Positions 7,410-13,982 of a stretch of DNA of 13,982 nucleotides are shown in pieces (within the stretch, counting starts at the first letter, position 1; every line of letters starts with the position of its first letter). The stretch lies in assembly GCA_002413455.1 (NCBI GenBank), contig DHXA01000183.1:18342-32323 (forward strand), given 5' to 3'. The position numbers and the translations under genes were made by a program. Source of the DNA: Rhodanobacter sp. UBA5168. Its GTDB lineage: Bacteria > Pseudomonadota > Gammaproteobacteria > Xanthomonadales > Rhodanobacteraceae. Under the pieces are notes generated by a model. It worked only from the letters and a program-made list of their open reading frames with translations. It was not told the origin of the DNA and did no database searches.

Positions 7410-8502
7410 ACTGGCTGACTGGATGGCACGGCATTTCACCGGGCTGCATCTGTTCCAGTACATCACCTTTCGCACGATCATGGCCGCGCTCACCGCGCTG
7501 GCCATGTCGCTGCTGTGCGGGCCGTGGCTGATCAACCGGCTGGCCGCGCTCAAGGCCGGCCAGGTGGTGCGCAGCGATGGCCCGCAGACGCACCTGGTCA
7601 AGGCCGGCACGCCGACCATGGGTGGGGTGATGATCCTGCTCTCGGTCACCGTGGCCACGCTGCTGTGGACCGACCTGCACAACCGCTACGTATGGGTCGT
7701 GCTGGCGGTGCTGCTGAGCTTCGGCGCGATCGGCTTCTACGACGACTACCGCAAGCTGGTGTTGAAAGACAGCCGCGGCCTGGCCAGCCGCTGGAAGTAC
7801 TTCTGGCAGTCGCTGTTCGGTCTCGGCGCCGCGTTGTTCCTCTACTACAGCGCGCCGCACGCGGCCGCCACCGGCCTGCCGGTGGCGGAGACGGCGCTGT
7901 ACGTGCCGCTGTTCAAGCACGTGGTGCTGCCGCTGGGGCTGTCCTTCGTGGCAATCACCTATTTCATGATCGTGGGCTTCTCCAATGCGGTGAACCTCAC
8001 CGACGGCCTGGACGGCCTGGCGATCATGCCGACCGTGCTGGTCTCCGGCGCGCTCGGTGTGTTCGCTTATCTGGCCGGCAACAAGGTGTTCTCCGAATAC
8101 CTGGGCATCCCCTCGATTCCCGGCGCGGGCGAGCTGGCGATCTTCACCGGCGCACTGGCTGGCGCGGGGCTGGGTTTCCTGTGGTTCAACACGTATCCGG
8201 CGCAGGTGTTCATGGGCGACGTCGGTGCGCTGGCAATGGGCGCGGCGCTCGGCTGCGTCGCGGTGATCGTGCGTCAGGAGATCGTGCTGCTGGTGATGGG
8301 CGGCGTGTTCGTGATGGAAACCGCGTCGGTGATGATCCAGGTCGCCAGTTTCAAGCTCACCGGCAAGCGCGTGTTCCGGATGGCGCCGATCCATCACCAC
8401 TTCGAGTTGAAGGGCTGGCCCGAACCTCGCGTGATCGTGCGTTTCTGGATCATCAGCGTGGTGCTGGTGCTGGTCGGTCTTGCCACGTTGAAGGTGCGCT
8501 GA
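7399..8502 (+). CDS. mraY: Phospho-N-acetylmuramoyl-pentapeptide-transferase MraY
   Basis: MraY is the polytopic inner-membrane enzyme that transfers phospho-MurNAc-pentapeptide from UDP to undecaprenyl phosphate, making lipid I. The 367-residue protein is very close to E. coli MraY (360) over its whole length. Visible landmarks are GQVVRSDGP and GTPTMGG in the N-terminal third, the aspartate pair D115-D116 in [21 protein letters not shown], the third catalytic aspartate D274 in FMGDVG, and the histidine cluster H332-H334 in [19 protein letters not shown]. About ten hydrophobic segments are evident. The start at 7399 is supported by the strong upstream AAGGGGGG and by the family N-terminus (MLLELADWM). 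It overlaps murF by 11 bases and its stop overlaps the ftsW start (TGATG). Confidence 0.99.
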   Translation: MLLELADWMARHFTGLHLFQYITFRTIMAALTALAMSLLCGPWLINRLAALKAGQVVRSDGPQTHLVKAGTPTMGGVMILLSVTVATLLWTDLHNRYVWVVLAVLLSFGAIGFYDDYRKLVLKDSRGLASRWKYFWQSLFGLGAALFLYYSAPHAAATGLPVAETALYVPLFKHVVLPLGLSFVAITYFMIVGFSNAVNLTDGLDGLAIMPTVLVSGALGVFAYLAGNKVFSEYLGIPSIPGAGELAIFTGALAGAGLGFLWFNTYPAQVFMGDVGALAMGAALGCVAVIVRQEIVLLVMGGVFVMETASVMIQVASFKLTGKRVFRMAPIHHHFELKGWPEPRVIVRFWIISVVLVLVGLATLKVR

Positions 8503-9734
8503 TGTTCGGCTTCGACACCACCCAGGCAAAACGCCGGCAGGGTCCGCGCGGCAGCTTCGACCTGTGGCTGCTGGTCGCCCTGATCGGGCTGGTCAGTGTC
8601 GGCGTGGTGATGGTGACGTCCAGCTCGATCGCGGTGGCCGACAGCCAGCACCTTGGCCCGTTCTACTTCCTGCGCAAGCACCTGGCATTTCTCACCTTGG
8701 GCCTGATCGCGGCCAGCATGGCGATGCGCACCGAACTGAAGTTGTTCGAGAAGTACGCCTTCCACCTGATGCTGCTGGCGTTCGTGCTGCTGCTGGCGGT
8801 GTTCGTGCCGCATCTGGGCATGCGCATCAATGGTGCGCGGCGCTGGCTGAATCTGCTGGTGACCACGTTCCAGCCGGTCGAGGCGGTAAAACTCATTCTG
8901 GTGGTGTACATCGCCAGCTATCTGGTGCGTCACCGCGAGAGCGTGGAGACGCGCTTCCTGGGTCTGTTCAAACCGGTGATGGTGGCTGGCGTCATCGTGC
9001 TGCTGTTGCTCGCGCAACCGGATTTCGGCTCGGCCACGCTGGTGATCGCGGTGACCATCGCGATGGTCTGGTTGGGCGGCGCCCGGCCGATCTTCCTGTT
9101 CCTGATGGGCTTGCCGCTGATGCCGCTGCTGTACATCGCAGCTACCGGCGAAAGCTATCGCATGAAGCGGCTGACCACATTCATGGATCCGTGGAAGGAC
9201 CCGTTCAACGACGGCTTCCAGCTGACCCAATCGCTGATGGCGATCGGCCGCGGTGAATGGACCGGTGTCGGGCTCGGTTCCAGTGTGCTGAAACTGTCCT
9301 ACCTGCCCGAGGCGCACACGGACTTCATCTTTGCGGTAATCGGCGAAGAGCTGGGCCTGGCCGGCGTGGTGCTGGTGATCGGCCTGTTCGGCCTGGCGGT
9401 CGGGCGTGGCCTGTATCTGGGTTTGAAGGGCGTCGAGATCGGCCAGCGTTTCGCCGGCTATGTCGCCTTCGGCATCTCGCTGATGCTGGCGATGCAGGCG
9501 ATCGTGTCCGTCGGCGTGAACCTCGGCGCACTGCCGACCAAGGGGCTGACCCTGCCGCTGATCAGCTACGGCGGCTCGTCGATGGTGCTGACCTGTGCGA
9601 TGGCGGGTGTGTTGCTGCGAGCCACTTTCGAGATCAACCGCGCGCTCGACGCAAGGCAAATCACCACGCGCATGCCGGCTGCGGTTGCCGCTGCGGATGC
9701 GGCCGCCAAACCCCGCGAAGCGGTGGTCGCATGA
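8502..9734 (+). CDS. ftsW: Septal peptidoglycan glycosyltransferase FtsW
   Basis: FtsW is the SEDS-family membrane protein that polymerises lipid II at the septum together with FtsI. The 410-residue product has a hydrophilic N-terminus of about 20 residues, roughly ten membrane segments, YLPEAHTDFIFAVIGEELG in the large periplasmic loop and following helix (D274 in HTDF is the conserved aspartate proposed to be catalytic), and the SEDS signature NLGALPTKGLTLPLISYGG from residue 340. The C-terminal tail of about 22 residues is Ala-rich and probably cytoplasmic. AAGG at 8491-8494 lies 7 nt before the ATG, which overlaps the mraY stop by one base. The stop overlaps the murG start (ATGA). FtsW rather than RodA is chosen from the dcw context and the motif details. 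Confidence 0.98.
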   Translation: MFGFDTTQAKRRQGPRGSFDLWLLVALIGLVSVGVVMVTSSSIAVADSQHLGPFYFLRKHLAFLTLGLIAASMAMRTELKLFEKYAFHLMLLAFVLLLAVFVPHLGMRINGARRWLNLLVTTFQPVEAVKLILVVYIASYLVRHRESVETRFLGLFKPVMVAGVIVLLLLAQPDFGSATLVIAVTIAMVWLGGARPIFLFLMGLPLMPLLYIAATGESYRMKRLTTFMDPWKDPFNDGFQLTQSLMAIGRGEWTGVGLGSSVLKLSYLPEAHTDFIFAVIGEELGLAGVVLVIGLFGLAVGRGLYLGLKGVEIGQRFAGYVAFGISLMLAMQAIVSVGVNLGALPTKGLTLPLISYGGSSMVLTCAMAGVLLRATFEINRALDARQITTRMPAAVAAADAAAKPREAVVA

Positions 9735-10819
9735 CGACGCAGGCGCCCGTGCTGATCATGGCCGGTGGTACCGGCGGCCACATCTTCCCCGGCCTGGCCG
9801 TGGCCGAATGCCTGCGCGCGCAGGGCGTGCCGGTGGTATGGCTGGGCGCGGTCGGCGGGATGGAAACGAAAGTGGTGCCGGCCCAGCGGATCGAGTTGCA
9901 CACGGTGGCGGTGGGCGGTCTGCGCGGCAAGGGCATCAGGACCCGGTTGCTGGCGCCGCTGATGCTGCTGCGCGCGCTGTTTGCGTCGCTGGCCGTGTTG
10001 CGCAAAGTCAAACCGCGCAGCGTGCTGTCGATGGGCGGTTACGTGGCTGGCCCCGGTGGTCTTGCCGCGTGGCTGCTGCGGCGGCCGTTGCTGGTGCATG
10101 AACAGAATCGCGTGGCCGGCTTCACCAACCGCAAGCTGGCCGGTATCGCCAGGCGCGTGCTCGCCGGTTTCGCTGGCGCATTGCCGCAGGCCGAGTGGGT
10201 CGGCAATCCGGTGCGCGATGCGATCGCGGCCCTGCCGCCGCCGGCGCAGCGCATGGCTGGCCGCAGCGGCAGGCCACGCCTGCTGGTGCTTGGCGGCAGC
10301 CTTGGTGCCCGCGCATTGAATCTGGCGGTGCCGCAGGCGCTCGCTCAGCTGACCCCGGCGCAACGTCCCGAGGTGGTGCATCAATGCGGCACGCGCGGCT
10401 TTGACGAGGCGCGCGCGGCGTATGCCAAAGCCGGGGTCGAGGCGGAGGTCGTGGCATTCATCGACGACATGGCTGGCCGTTACGGCTGGGCCGACCTGGC
10501 CGTATGCCGCGCTGGCGCGCTGACCCTGGCCGAACTCACGGCGGCCGGGTTGGGCGCTTTGCTGGTGCCGTTTCCCCACGCGGTGGATGACCACCAGACC
10601 CGCAATGCCGAAGCCCTGGTGGCGATCGGCGCTGCCGTAGTCATGCAGGAGAGAGAGCTGGACGTACAGATTTTGGCGCAGCGACTGGAGTCGCTGCTGG
10701 GCGATCGCCGCCACTTGTTGGCGATGGCCGAAGCCGCGCGCACGCTGGCAAAACCCGACGCGGCGCAAGTCATCGCTACCGCTTGCATTGAATCAGCCTG
10801 CATGAAGGAGGCCGAATGA
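9731..10819 (+). CDS. murG: UDP-N-acetylglucosamine--lipid I GlcNAc transferase MurG
   Basis: MurG is the peripheral inner-membrane GT-B glycosyltransferase that adds GlcNAc to lipid I, making lipid II. The 362-residue protein (E. coli 355) has the N-terminal glycine-rich loop GGTGGHIFPG at 12-21, SMGGYVAGPGG as second glycine loop, HEQN at 123-126, the C-terminal domain loop GGSLGA at 188-193, and LTLAELTAAG with E268 where the donor-binding glutamate is found. PFPHAVDDHQTRNA completes the donor site. The ATG overlaps the ftsW stop as ATGA; only a weak GGTGG precedes it, so coupling to ftsW translation is likely. The stop overlaps the murC start. Cytoplasmic face of the membrane, substrate from MraY next door. 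Confidence 0.98.
   Translation: MTTQAPVLIMAGGTGGHIFPGLAVAECLRAQGVPVVWLGAVGGMETKVVPAQRIELHTVAVGGLRGKGIRTRLLAPLMLLRALFASLAVLRKVKPRSVLSMGGYVAGPGGLAAWLLRRPLLVHEQNRVAGFTNRKLAGIARRVLAGFAGALPQAEWVGNPVRDAIAALPPPAQRMAGRSGRPRLLVLGGSLGARALNLAVPQALAQLTPAQRPEVVHQCGTRGFDEARAAYAKAGVEAEVVAFIDDMAGRYGWADLAVCRAGALTLAELTAAGLGALLVPFPHAVDDHQTRNAEALVAIGAAVVMQERELDVQILAQRLESLLGDRRHLLAMAEAARTLAKPDAAQVIATACIESACMKEAE
10805..10811 (+). promoter_or_regulatory. Ribosome binding site that decides the murC start
   Basis: AAGGAGG lies 4 nt before the ATG at 10816 and is the closest match to the anti-Shine-Dalgarno in the window. A second in-frame ATG at 10852 has a weaker GAGG (10843-10846) 5 nt upstream. The upstream ATG also makes the 4-base overlap seen at most junctions here, so it is preferred. 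Confidence 0.65.
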
Positions 10820-12255
10820 CGCCGCGCCGCCTGCATGCACACGAGGACCTGATGAGCACGTTCAAGCGCGTGCATTTCATCGGCATCGGCGGCGTCGGCA
10901 TGAGCGGCATCGCCGAGGTGTTGCACAATCTCGGTTATGCGGTGTCCGGTTCCGATCGGGCGAATTCGCCGACCGCACAACGCCTGCAGCAGCTCGGCAT
11001 CACGGTGCACGTCGGCCATGCTGCCGGACACATCGGCGATGCCGACGTGGTGGTTACCTCCAGCGCAATCAAGCCGGACAACGCCGAGCTGGTCGCCGCC
11101 CGTGCGGCGCGCATCCCGGTGATTCCGCGCGCGGAGATGCTGGGCGAACTGATGCGCTTTCGCCGTGGCGTGGCGATCGCCGGCACCCACGGCAAGACCA
11201 CCACCACCAGCCTCACCGCCAGCGTGCTGGCCGAGGCCGGCTACGACCCGACCTTCGTCATCGGTGGCCAGCTCAACGCGGCCGGCGCGAATGCGCGGCT
11301 CGGCACCGGCCAGTATCTGGTGGCGGAAGCCGATGAATCCGATGGCTCGTTCCTGCTGCTGTCGCCGGTGATCGCGGCGGTCACCAACATCGACGCCGAC
11401 CACCTGGAAAACTACGGCGGCGACTTCGCCCAGGTGAAGCAGGCATTTGATGACTTCCTGCACCGGCTGCCGTTCTACGGGCTGGCCGTGTTGTGCGTGG
11501 ACGACGCGGAAGTCGCCGAACTGGCCAAGTCCACCACGCGCCGCGTGATGACCTACGGCGTCGACACGGCCGACGCCGACGTGCGCGCGTTGAACGTGAC
11601 CCAGCACGGCTTCGAAATGCATTTCGACCTAGTGCTGCCGGGCCGCGCCGATGCGCTGCCGGTGAAGCTCAACCTGCCGGGACGGCACAACGTGCTCAAC
11701 GCGCTGGCCGCGGTGACGATCGGCTGGCAGCTGGGTGTGGAAGCGGAGGCCATGGCGCGCGCGCTGGAGAACTTCCAGGGCGTCGGCCGCCGCTTCCATC
11801 GCCGCGGCGAGATCGCGCTGGATCAGGGCAGTGTGCTGCTGGTCGACGACTATGGCCACCACCCACGCGAACTGGCCGCCGTGTTCGCCGCCGCTCGCGG
11901 CGGCTGGCCCGATCGCCGCCTGGTAGTCGGTTTCCAGCCGCATCGCTATAGCCGCACCCGCGATCTGCTGGACGACTTTGCCAACGTGCTGGCCGACGCC
12001 GACGTGCTGGTGCTGACTGATGTCTACGCTGCTGGCGAAGCGCCGATAGCCGGCGCCGATGGTCGGGCGCTGGCGCGCGCGGTGCGTGCGCGCGGCAAGG
12101 TCGATCCGGTGCTGGTCGAGCACCCGCGAGATTTCAAGGACACCTTGCCGGCTTTGCTGCGCGACGGTGACCTGTTGCTGCTGCTGGGCGCTGGCGACAT
12201 CGGTGCGGCGGCGGTGGAGCTGGCCCAGGCCGGCCATCTGAGGACAAGCAAGTGA
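10816..12255 (+). CDS. murC: UDP-N-acetylmuramate--L-alanine ligase
   Basis: MurC is the first of the cytoplasmic Mur ligases, joining L-Ala to UDP-MurNAc with ATP. The 479-residue product (E. coli 491) shows the N-terminal Rossmann loop GIGGVGMSG at 23-31, the ATPase motif GTHGKTTTT at 123-131, the EADESDGSF substrate motif, [10 protein letters not shown], and DDYGHHP at 344-350 in the C-terminal domain. The start at 10816 yields an N-terminal extension of 12 residues ([12 protein letters not shown]) before the internal ATG. As I recall, xanthomonad MurC proteins begin with a similar RRLH-type stretch, which agrees with this start, but that was not checked. It overlaps the murG stop by 4 bases and the ddlB GTG start by 4 bases. 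murB is not in this window; it must be elsewhere. Confidence 0.97.
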   Translation: MTPRRLHAHEDLMSTFKRVHFIGIGGVGMSGIAEVLHNLGYAVSGSDRANSPTAQRLQQLGITVHVGHAAGHIGDADVVVTSSAIKPDNAELVAARAARIPVIPRAEMLGELMRFRRGVAIAGTHGKTTTTSLTASVLAEAGYDPTFVIGGQLNAAGANARLGTGQYLVAEADESDGSFLLLSPVIAAVTNIDADHLENYGGDFAQVKQAFDDFLHRLPFYGLAVLCVDDAEVAELAKSTTRRVMTYGVDTADADVRALNVTQHGFEMHFDLVLPGRADALPVKLNLPGRHNVLNALAAVTIGWQLGVEAEAMARALENFQGVGRRFHRRGEIALDQGSVLLVDDYGHHPRELAAVFAAARGGWPDRRLVVGFQPHRYSRTRDLLDDFANVLADADVLVLTDVYAAGEAPIAGADGRALARAVRARGKVDPVLVEHPRDFKDTLPALLRDGDLLLLLGAGDIGAAAVELAQAGHLRTSK

Positions 12256-13193
12256 GCATGAAGATGACTGACCCCGCCCAGTTCGGTCGCGTCGCCGTGG
12301 TGATGGGCGGCAGCTCGGCCGAGCGCGAAGTGTCGCTCGATTCGGGTCGCAACGTGCTGGCGGCGCTGCAGGCGCGCGGCATCGACGCGCACGCGATCGA
12401 TGGTATCCCGGCGCTGCTCGACGCGCTGCGCGCCGGCCATTTCGCACGGGTGTTCAACATCCTGCACGGCCAGCACGGCGGCGGCGAGGACGGCGTGCTG
12501 CAGGGCGCGCTGGAATCGTTGAACGTGCCGTATACCGGTTCGGGCGTGCTCGGTTCTGCCTTGTCGATGGACAAGACGCGCTCCAAGCGTGTGTGGCAAT
12601 CGCTGGGCCTGCCGACGCCGAAGTTTGTCGCCTTGCCGCGCGGGGCGGATGTGCACGCGGCCGCACGCCAGATCGGCTTTCCGTTGATCGTGAAACCGGC
12701 CTGCGAAGGGTCCAGCGTCGGCGTGACCCGCGTGTTCGCAGAGAAGGATCTGGAGGAGGCAGTCAAGCTGGCCGCGAAGTATCCGGGCGACCTGCTGATG
12801 GAGACACTGATCGAGGGCGACGAACTCACGGTCGCGATTCTCGGTCGGCAGGTGCTGCCGAGCATCCACATCGTGCCGAAGGCGGCGTTCTACGACTACA
12901 ACGCGAAATACGTGGCCGAGGACACCCAGTACATCTGCCCCGGCCTCGAGGGCGTGGCGGGCGAGGAGCTGCGTGCGCTGGCGCTGGCCGCGTTCGATGC
13001 GCTGGGTTGCGCCGGCTGGGGCCGCGTCGACGTGATGCGCGATCACGCCGGCCGCAACTGGCTGCTGGAGGTGAACACTGCGCCGGGCATGACCTCGCAC
13101 TCGCTGGTGCCCAAGGCCGCCGCGGCGGCCGGCATCGATTACCAGGAGTTGTGCTGGCGCGTGCTGGAAACCAGTTTCCGGGAGGGCGCATGA
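12252..13193 (+). CDS. ddlB: D-alanine--D-alanine ligase
   Basis: This ATP-grasp ligase makes D-Ala-D-Ala, which MurF adds to the precursor. The 313-residue protein (E. coli DdlB 306) shows [14 protein letters not shown] at 19-32, [11 protein letters not shown], the ATP-binding [10 protein letters not shown] at 148-157 with Ser154 matching the catalytic Ser150 of E. coli DdlB, FYDYNAKY at 213-220 with Lys219/Tyr220 matching Lys215/Tyr216, and [15 protein letters not shown] near the C-terminus. The tyrosine is the family mark of D-Ala-D-Ala rather than D-Ala-D-lactate ligases. The GTG at 12252 is chosen because it overlaps the murC stop as GTGA and GAGGA (12240-12244) lies 7 nt upstream; ATGs at 12258 and 12264 are alternatives that would shorten the protein by 2 or 4 residues. 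The stop overlaps ftsQ. Confidence 0.97.
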   Translation: MSMKMTDPAQFGRVAVVMGGSSAEREVSLDSGRNVLAALQARGIDAHAIDGIPALLDALRAGHFARVFNILHGQHGGGEDGVLQGALESLNVPYTGSGVLGSALSMDKTRSKRVWQSLGLPTPKFVALPRGADVHAAARQIGFPLIVKPACEGSSVGVTRVFAEKDLEEAVKLAAKYPGDLLMETLIEGDELTVAILGRQVLPSIHIVPKAAFYDYNAKYVAEDTQYICPGLEGVAGEELRALALAAFDALGCAGWGRVDVMRDHAGRNWLLEVNTAPGMTSHSLVPKAAAAAGIDYQELCWRVLETSFREGA

Positions 13194-13924
13194 AGGGAAC
13201 CGTCCGCCTCGTTGCCTGGTGTCTGGCCATCGCGCTGGTCGCGCTGCCGATCGTCGGGGTGCTGCGCGGATGGTTTGCGGCCGGCCGCTGGCCGGTGACC
13301 CGGCTGACCGTGCAGGCCGAGTTCAAGCATGTGACTGCGGACGAGATTCGCGCTGCCGTACGGCCGCGACTGGGCAAGGGCTTCTTCGCACTGGATCTCG
13401 ACGCCGTGCAGAAGTCGGTCGCCGCGTTGCCGTGGGTGGAGTCGGCCGAGGCCCGCAAGCGCTGGCCGGACACCTTGCAGTTGCGCATCTACGAGCGCCA
13501 GCCGTTCGCGCGCTGGAACGACAAGCAGCTGATCAGCCGGCAGGGACTGGTATTCGATGCACCGGGCGCCACCGATAACGGCGCGCTGCCGGACCTGCAT
13601 GGACCGGACGCGCGGCTGGCCGAAGTGGTCAGCTTCTACGCGGAAACCCGCAAGGCATTCGCCGGCACTCACCTGCAGATCACCGGGGTGACGCTGACCG
13701 AGCGCGGCAGCTGGAGCGTGAGCACCGCCAGCGGCGCGCAGATCGTGATCGGCGATCGCGATCAGGCTGGGCGCCGGCTGCACCGCTTCCTCGATGTCTA
13801 CCCGCAGCTGATCGCCGGTCATACCGACGGCTTTGCCTACGCCGATCTTCGTTATACCAACGGATTTGCCGTGCGCTGGCCGCAAGCGGCCGCCGCCAAC
13901 GCTGGAGGTTCGCCCCGCTCATGA
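13190..13924 (+). CDS. ftsQ: Cell division protein FtsQ
   Basis: FtsQ is a bitopic membrane protein that recruits FtsB and FtsL to the division site. The 244-residue product has a short cytoplasmic tail, one membrane segment (about 7-25), then a periplasmic POTRA domain (about 36-104) with [29 protein letters not shown] and [10 protein letters not shown], typical of FtsQ, and a beta domain to about residue 235. Length is somewhat short of E. coli FtsQ (276), mainly in the cytoplasmic tail and at the C-terminus. GGGAGG at 13180-13185 is 4 nt before the ATG, which overlaps the ddlB stop as ATGA. The stop overlaps an 11-codon micro-ORF that leads to ftsA. Recognition rests on POTRA sequence and position between ddlB and ftsA. 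Confidence 0.96.
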   Translation: MKGTVRLVAWCLAIALVALPIVGVLRGWFAAGRWPVTRLTVQAEFKHVTADEIRAAVRPRLGKGFFALDLDAVQKSVAALPWVESAEARKRWPDTLQLRIYERQPFARWNDKQLISRQGLVFDAPGATDNGALPDLHGPDARLAEVVSFYAETRKAFAGTHLQITGVTLTERGSWSVSTASGAQIVIGDRDQAGRRLHRFLDVYPQLIAGHTDGFAYADLRYTNGFAVRWPQAAAANAGGSPRS

Positions 13925-13956
13925 AGACGATCTGCCTAATGAAGGCCGCGCTATGA
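13921..13956 (+). CDS. Possible 11-residue coupling micro-ORF between ftsQ and ftsA
   Basis: An ATG at 13921 overlaps the ftsQ stop (ATGA) and opens a frame of 11 codons, [11 protein letters not shown], whose TGA at 13954-13956 overlaps the ftsA ATG (again ATGA). A GGAGG at 13904-13908 lies 12 nt upstream, which is distant. Ribosomes finishing ftsQ could reinitiate here and be delivered to the ftsA start. It may equally be chance in a 28-nt gap. No similarity to a known peptide is recognised; any role would be in translation coupling rather than as a protein. Confidence 0.3.
   Translation: MKTICLMKAAL
13941..13945 (+). promoter_or_regulatory. Ribosome binding site of ftsA
   Basis: GAAGG stands 7 nt before the ATG at 13953, a normal spacing. 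It supports that start and lies within the micro-ORF. Confidence 0.55.
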
Positions 13957-13982
13957 AACCGCGCAACGACAAACAGCTGGTG
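13953..13982 (+). CDS. ftsA: Cell division protein FtsA, first 10 codons (3' truncated by window edge)
   Basis: Only ten residues, MKPRNDKQLV, are visible before the sequence ends. The pattern of a short basic N-terminus followed by K-x-L-V matches the start of gammaproteobacterial FtsA, where VGL(D/E)IGT would follow. FtsA is an actin-like ATPase that anchors FtsZ to the membrane and follows ftsQ in the dcw order. A GAAGG ribosome binding site is 7 nt upstream. Identification rests mainly on gene order; the nucleotide-binding domains lie outside the window. Confidence 0.82.
   Translation, partial: MKPRNDKQLV

Noticed and set aside
946..9659. Very long minus-strand open frames (for example 946-2436, 2618-4204, 4327-5988, 5937-7682, 8394-9659) that tile opposite the dcw genes
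   Set aside because: They lie opposite intact, recognised genes, their translations are His/Arg/Gln-rich without domain motifs, and such frames arise from GC-rich codon usage on the opposite strand.
12240..12270. Missing murB between murC and ddlB as a possible deletion
   Set aside because: murC directly followed by ddlB is the usual order in E. coli and Pseudomonas, where murB is elsewhere in the genome.

Overview
The window is a GC-rich gammaproteobacterial segment that carries most of a division and cell wall (dcw) cluster. Gene content and order (rsmI, rnpB, mraZ, rsmH, ftsL, ftsI, murE, murF, mraY, ftsW, murG, murC, ddlB, ftsQ, ftsA) and the protein sequences fit the order Xanthomonadales. 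My guess is a Rhodanobacter/Dyella/Frateuria-like genus, but the genus is inferred from memory of protein similarity and was not tested. MurE carries the DNPR signature of the meso-diaminopimelate-adding enzyme, as expected for a Gram-negative wall.

Layout: 1-279 is the 3' end of rsmI. At 294-299 lies a -10 element for rnpB (RNase P RNA, about 304-673), followed by a perfect 14-bp hairpin at 684-723. Positions 724-923 hold no credible gene; 811-900 is an AT-richer island. The cluster promoter is at 924-952 (perfect TTGACA, 17-nt spacer, TATCGT). Four 5-nt MraZ boxes at exact 10-bp spacing (951-985) overlap its -10 element. mraZ starts with GTG at 997. From rsmH (1486) to the right edge every gene overlaps the next by 1, 4 or 11 bases, so the block looks like one transcription and translation-coupled unit with all genes on the plus strand.

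The genes form one pathway. MurE and MurF extend UDP-MurNAc-tripeptide precursors (MurC adds the first L-Ala; Ddl supplies the D-Ala-D-Ala that MurF adds). MraY and MurG build lipid I and lipid II at the membrane. FtsW and FtsI polymerise and crosslink septal peptidoglycan, and FtsL and FtsQ activate and recruit them. FtsA, cut off at the right edge after 10 codons, tethers FtsZ. RsmH and RsmI both modify the same 16S rRNA nucleotide (C1402) but sit in separate transcription units here. MraZ is the likely autorepressor of the block.

No new system was found; this is an ordinary, intact dcw locus. The most interesting details are small: an 11-codon micro-ORF that links the ftsQ stop to the ftsA start by ATGA overlaps at both ends, the layout of the MraZ operator over the promoter, and the unbroken overlap chain.
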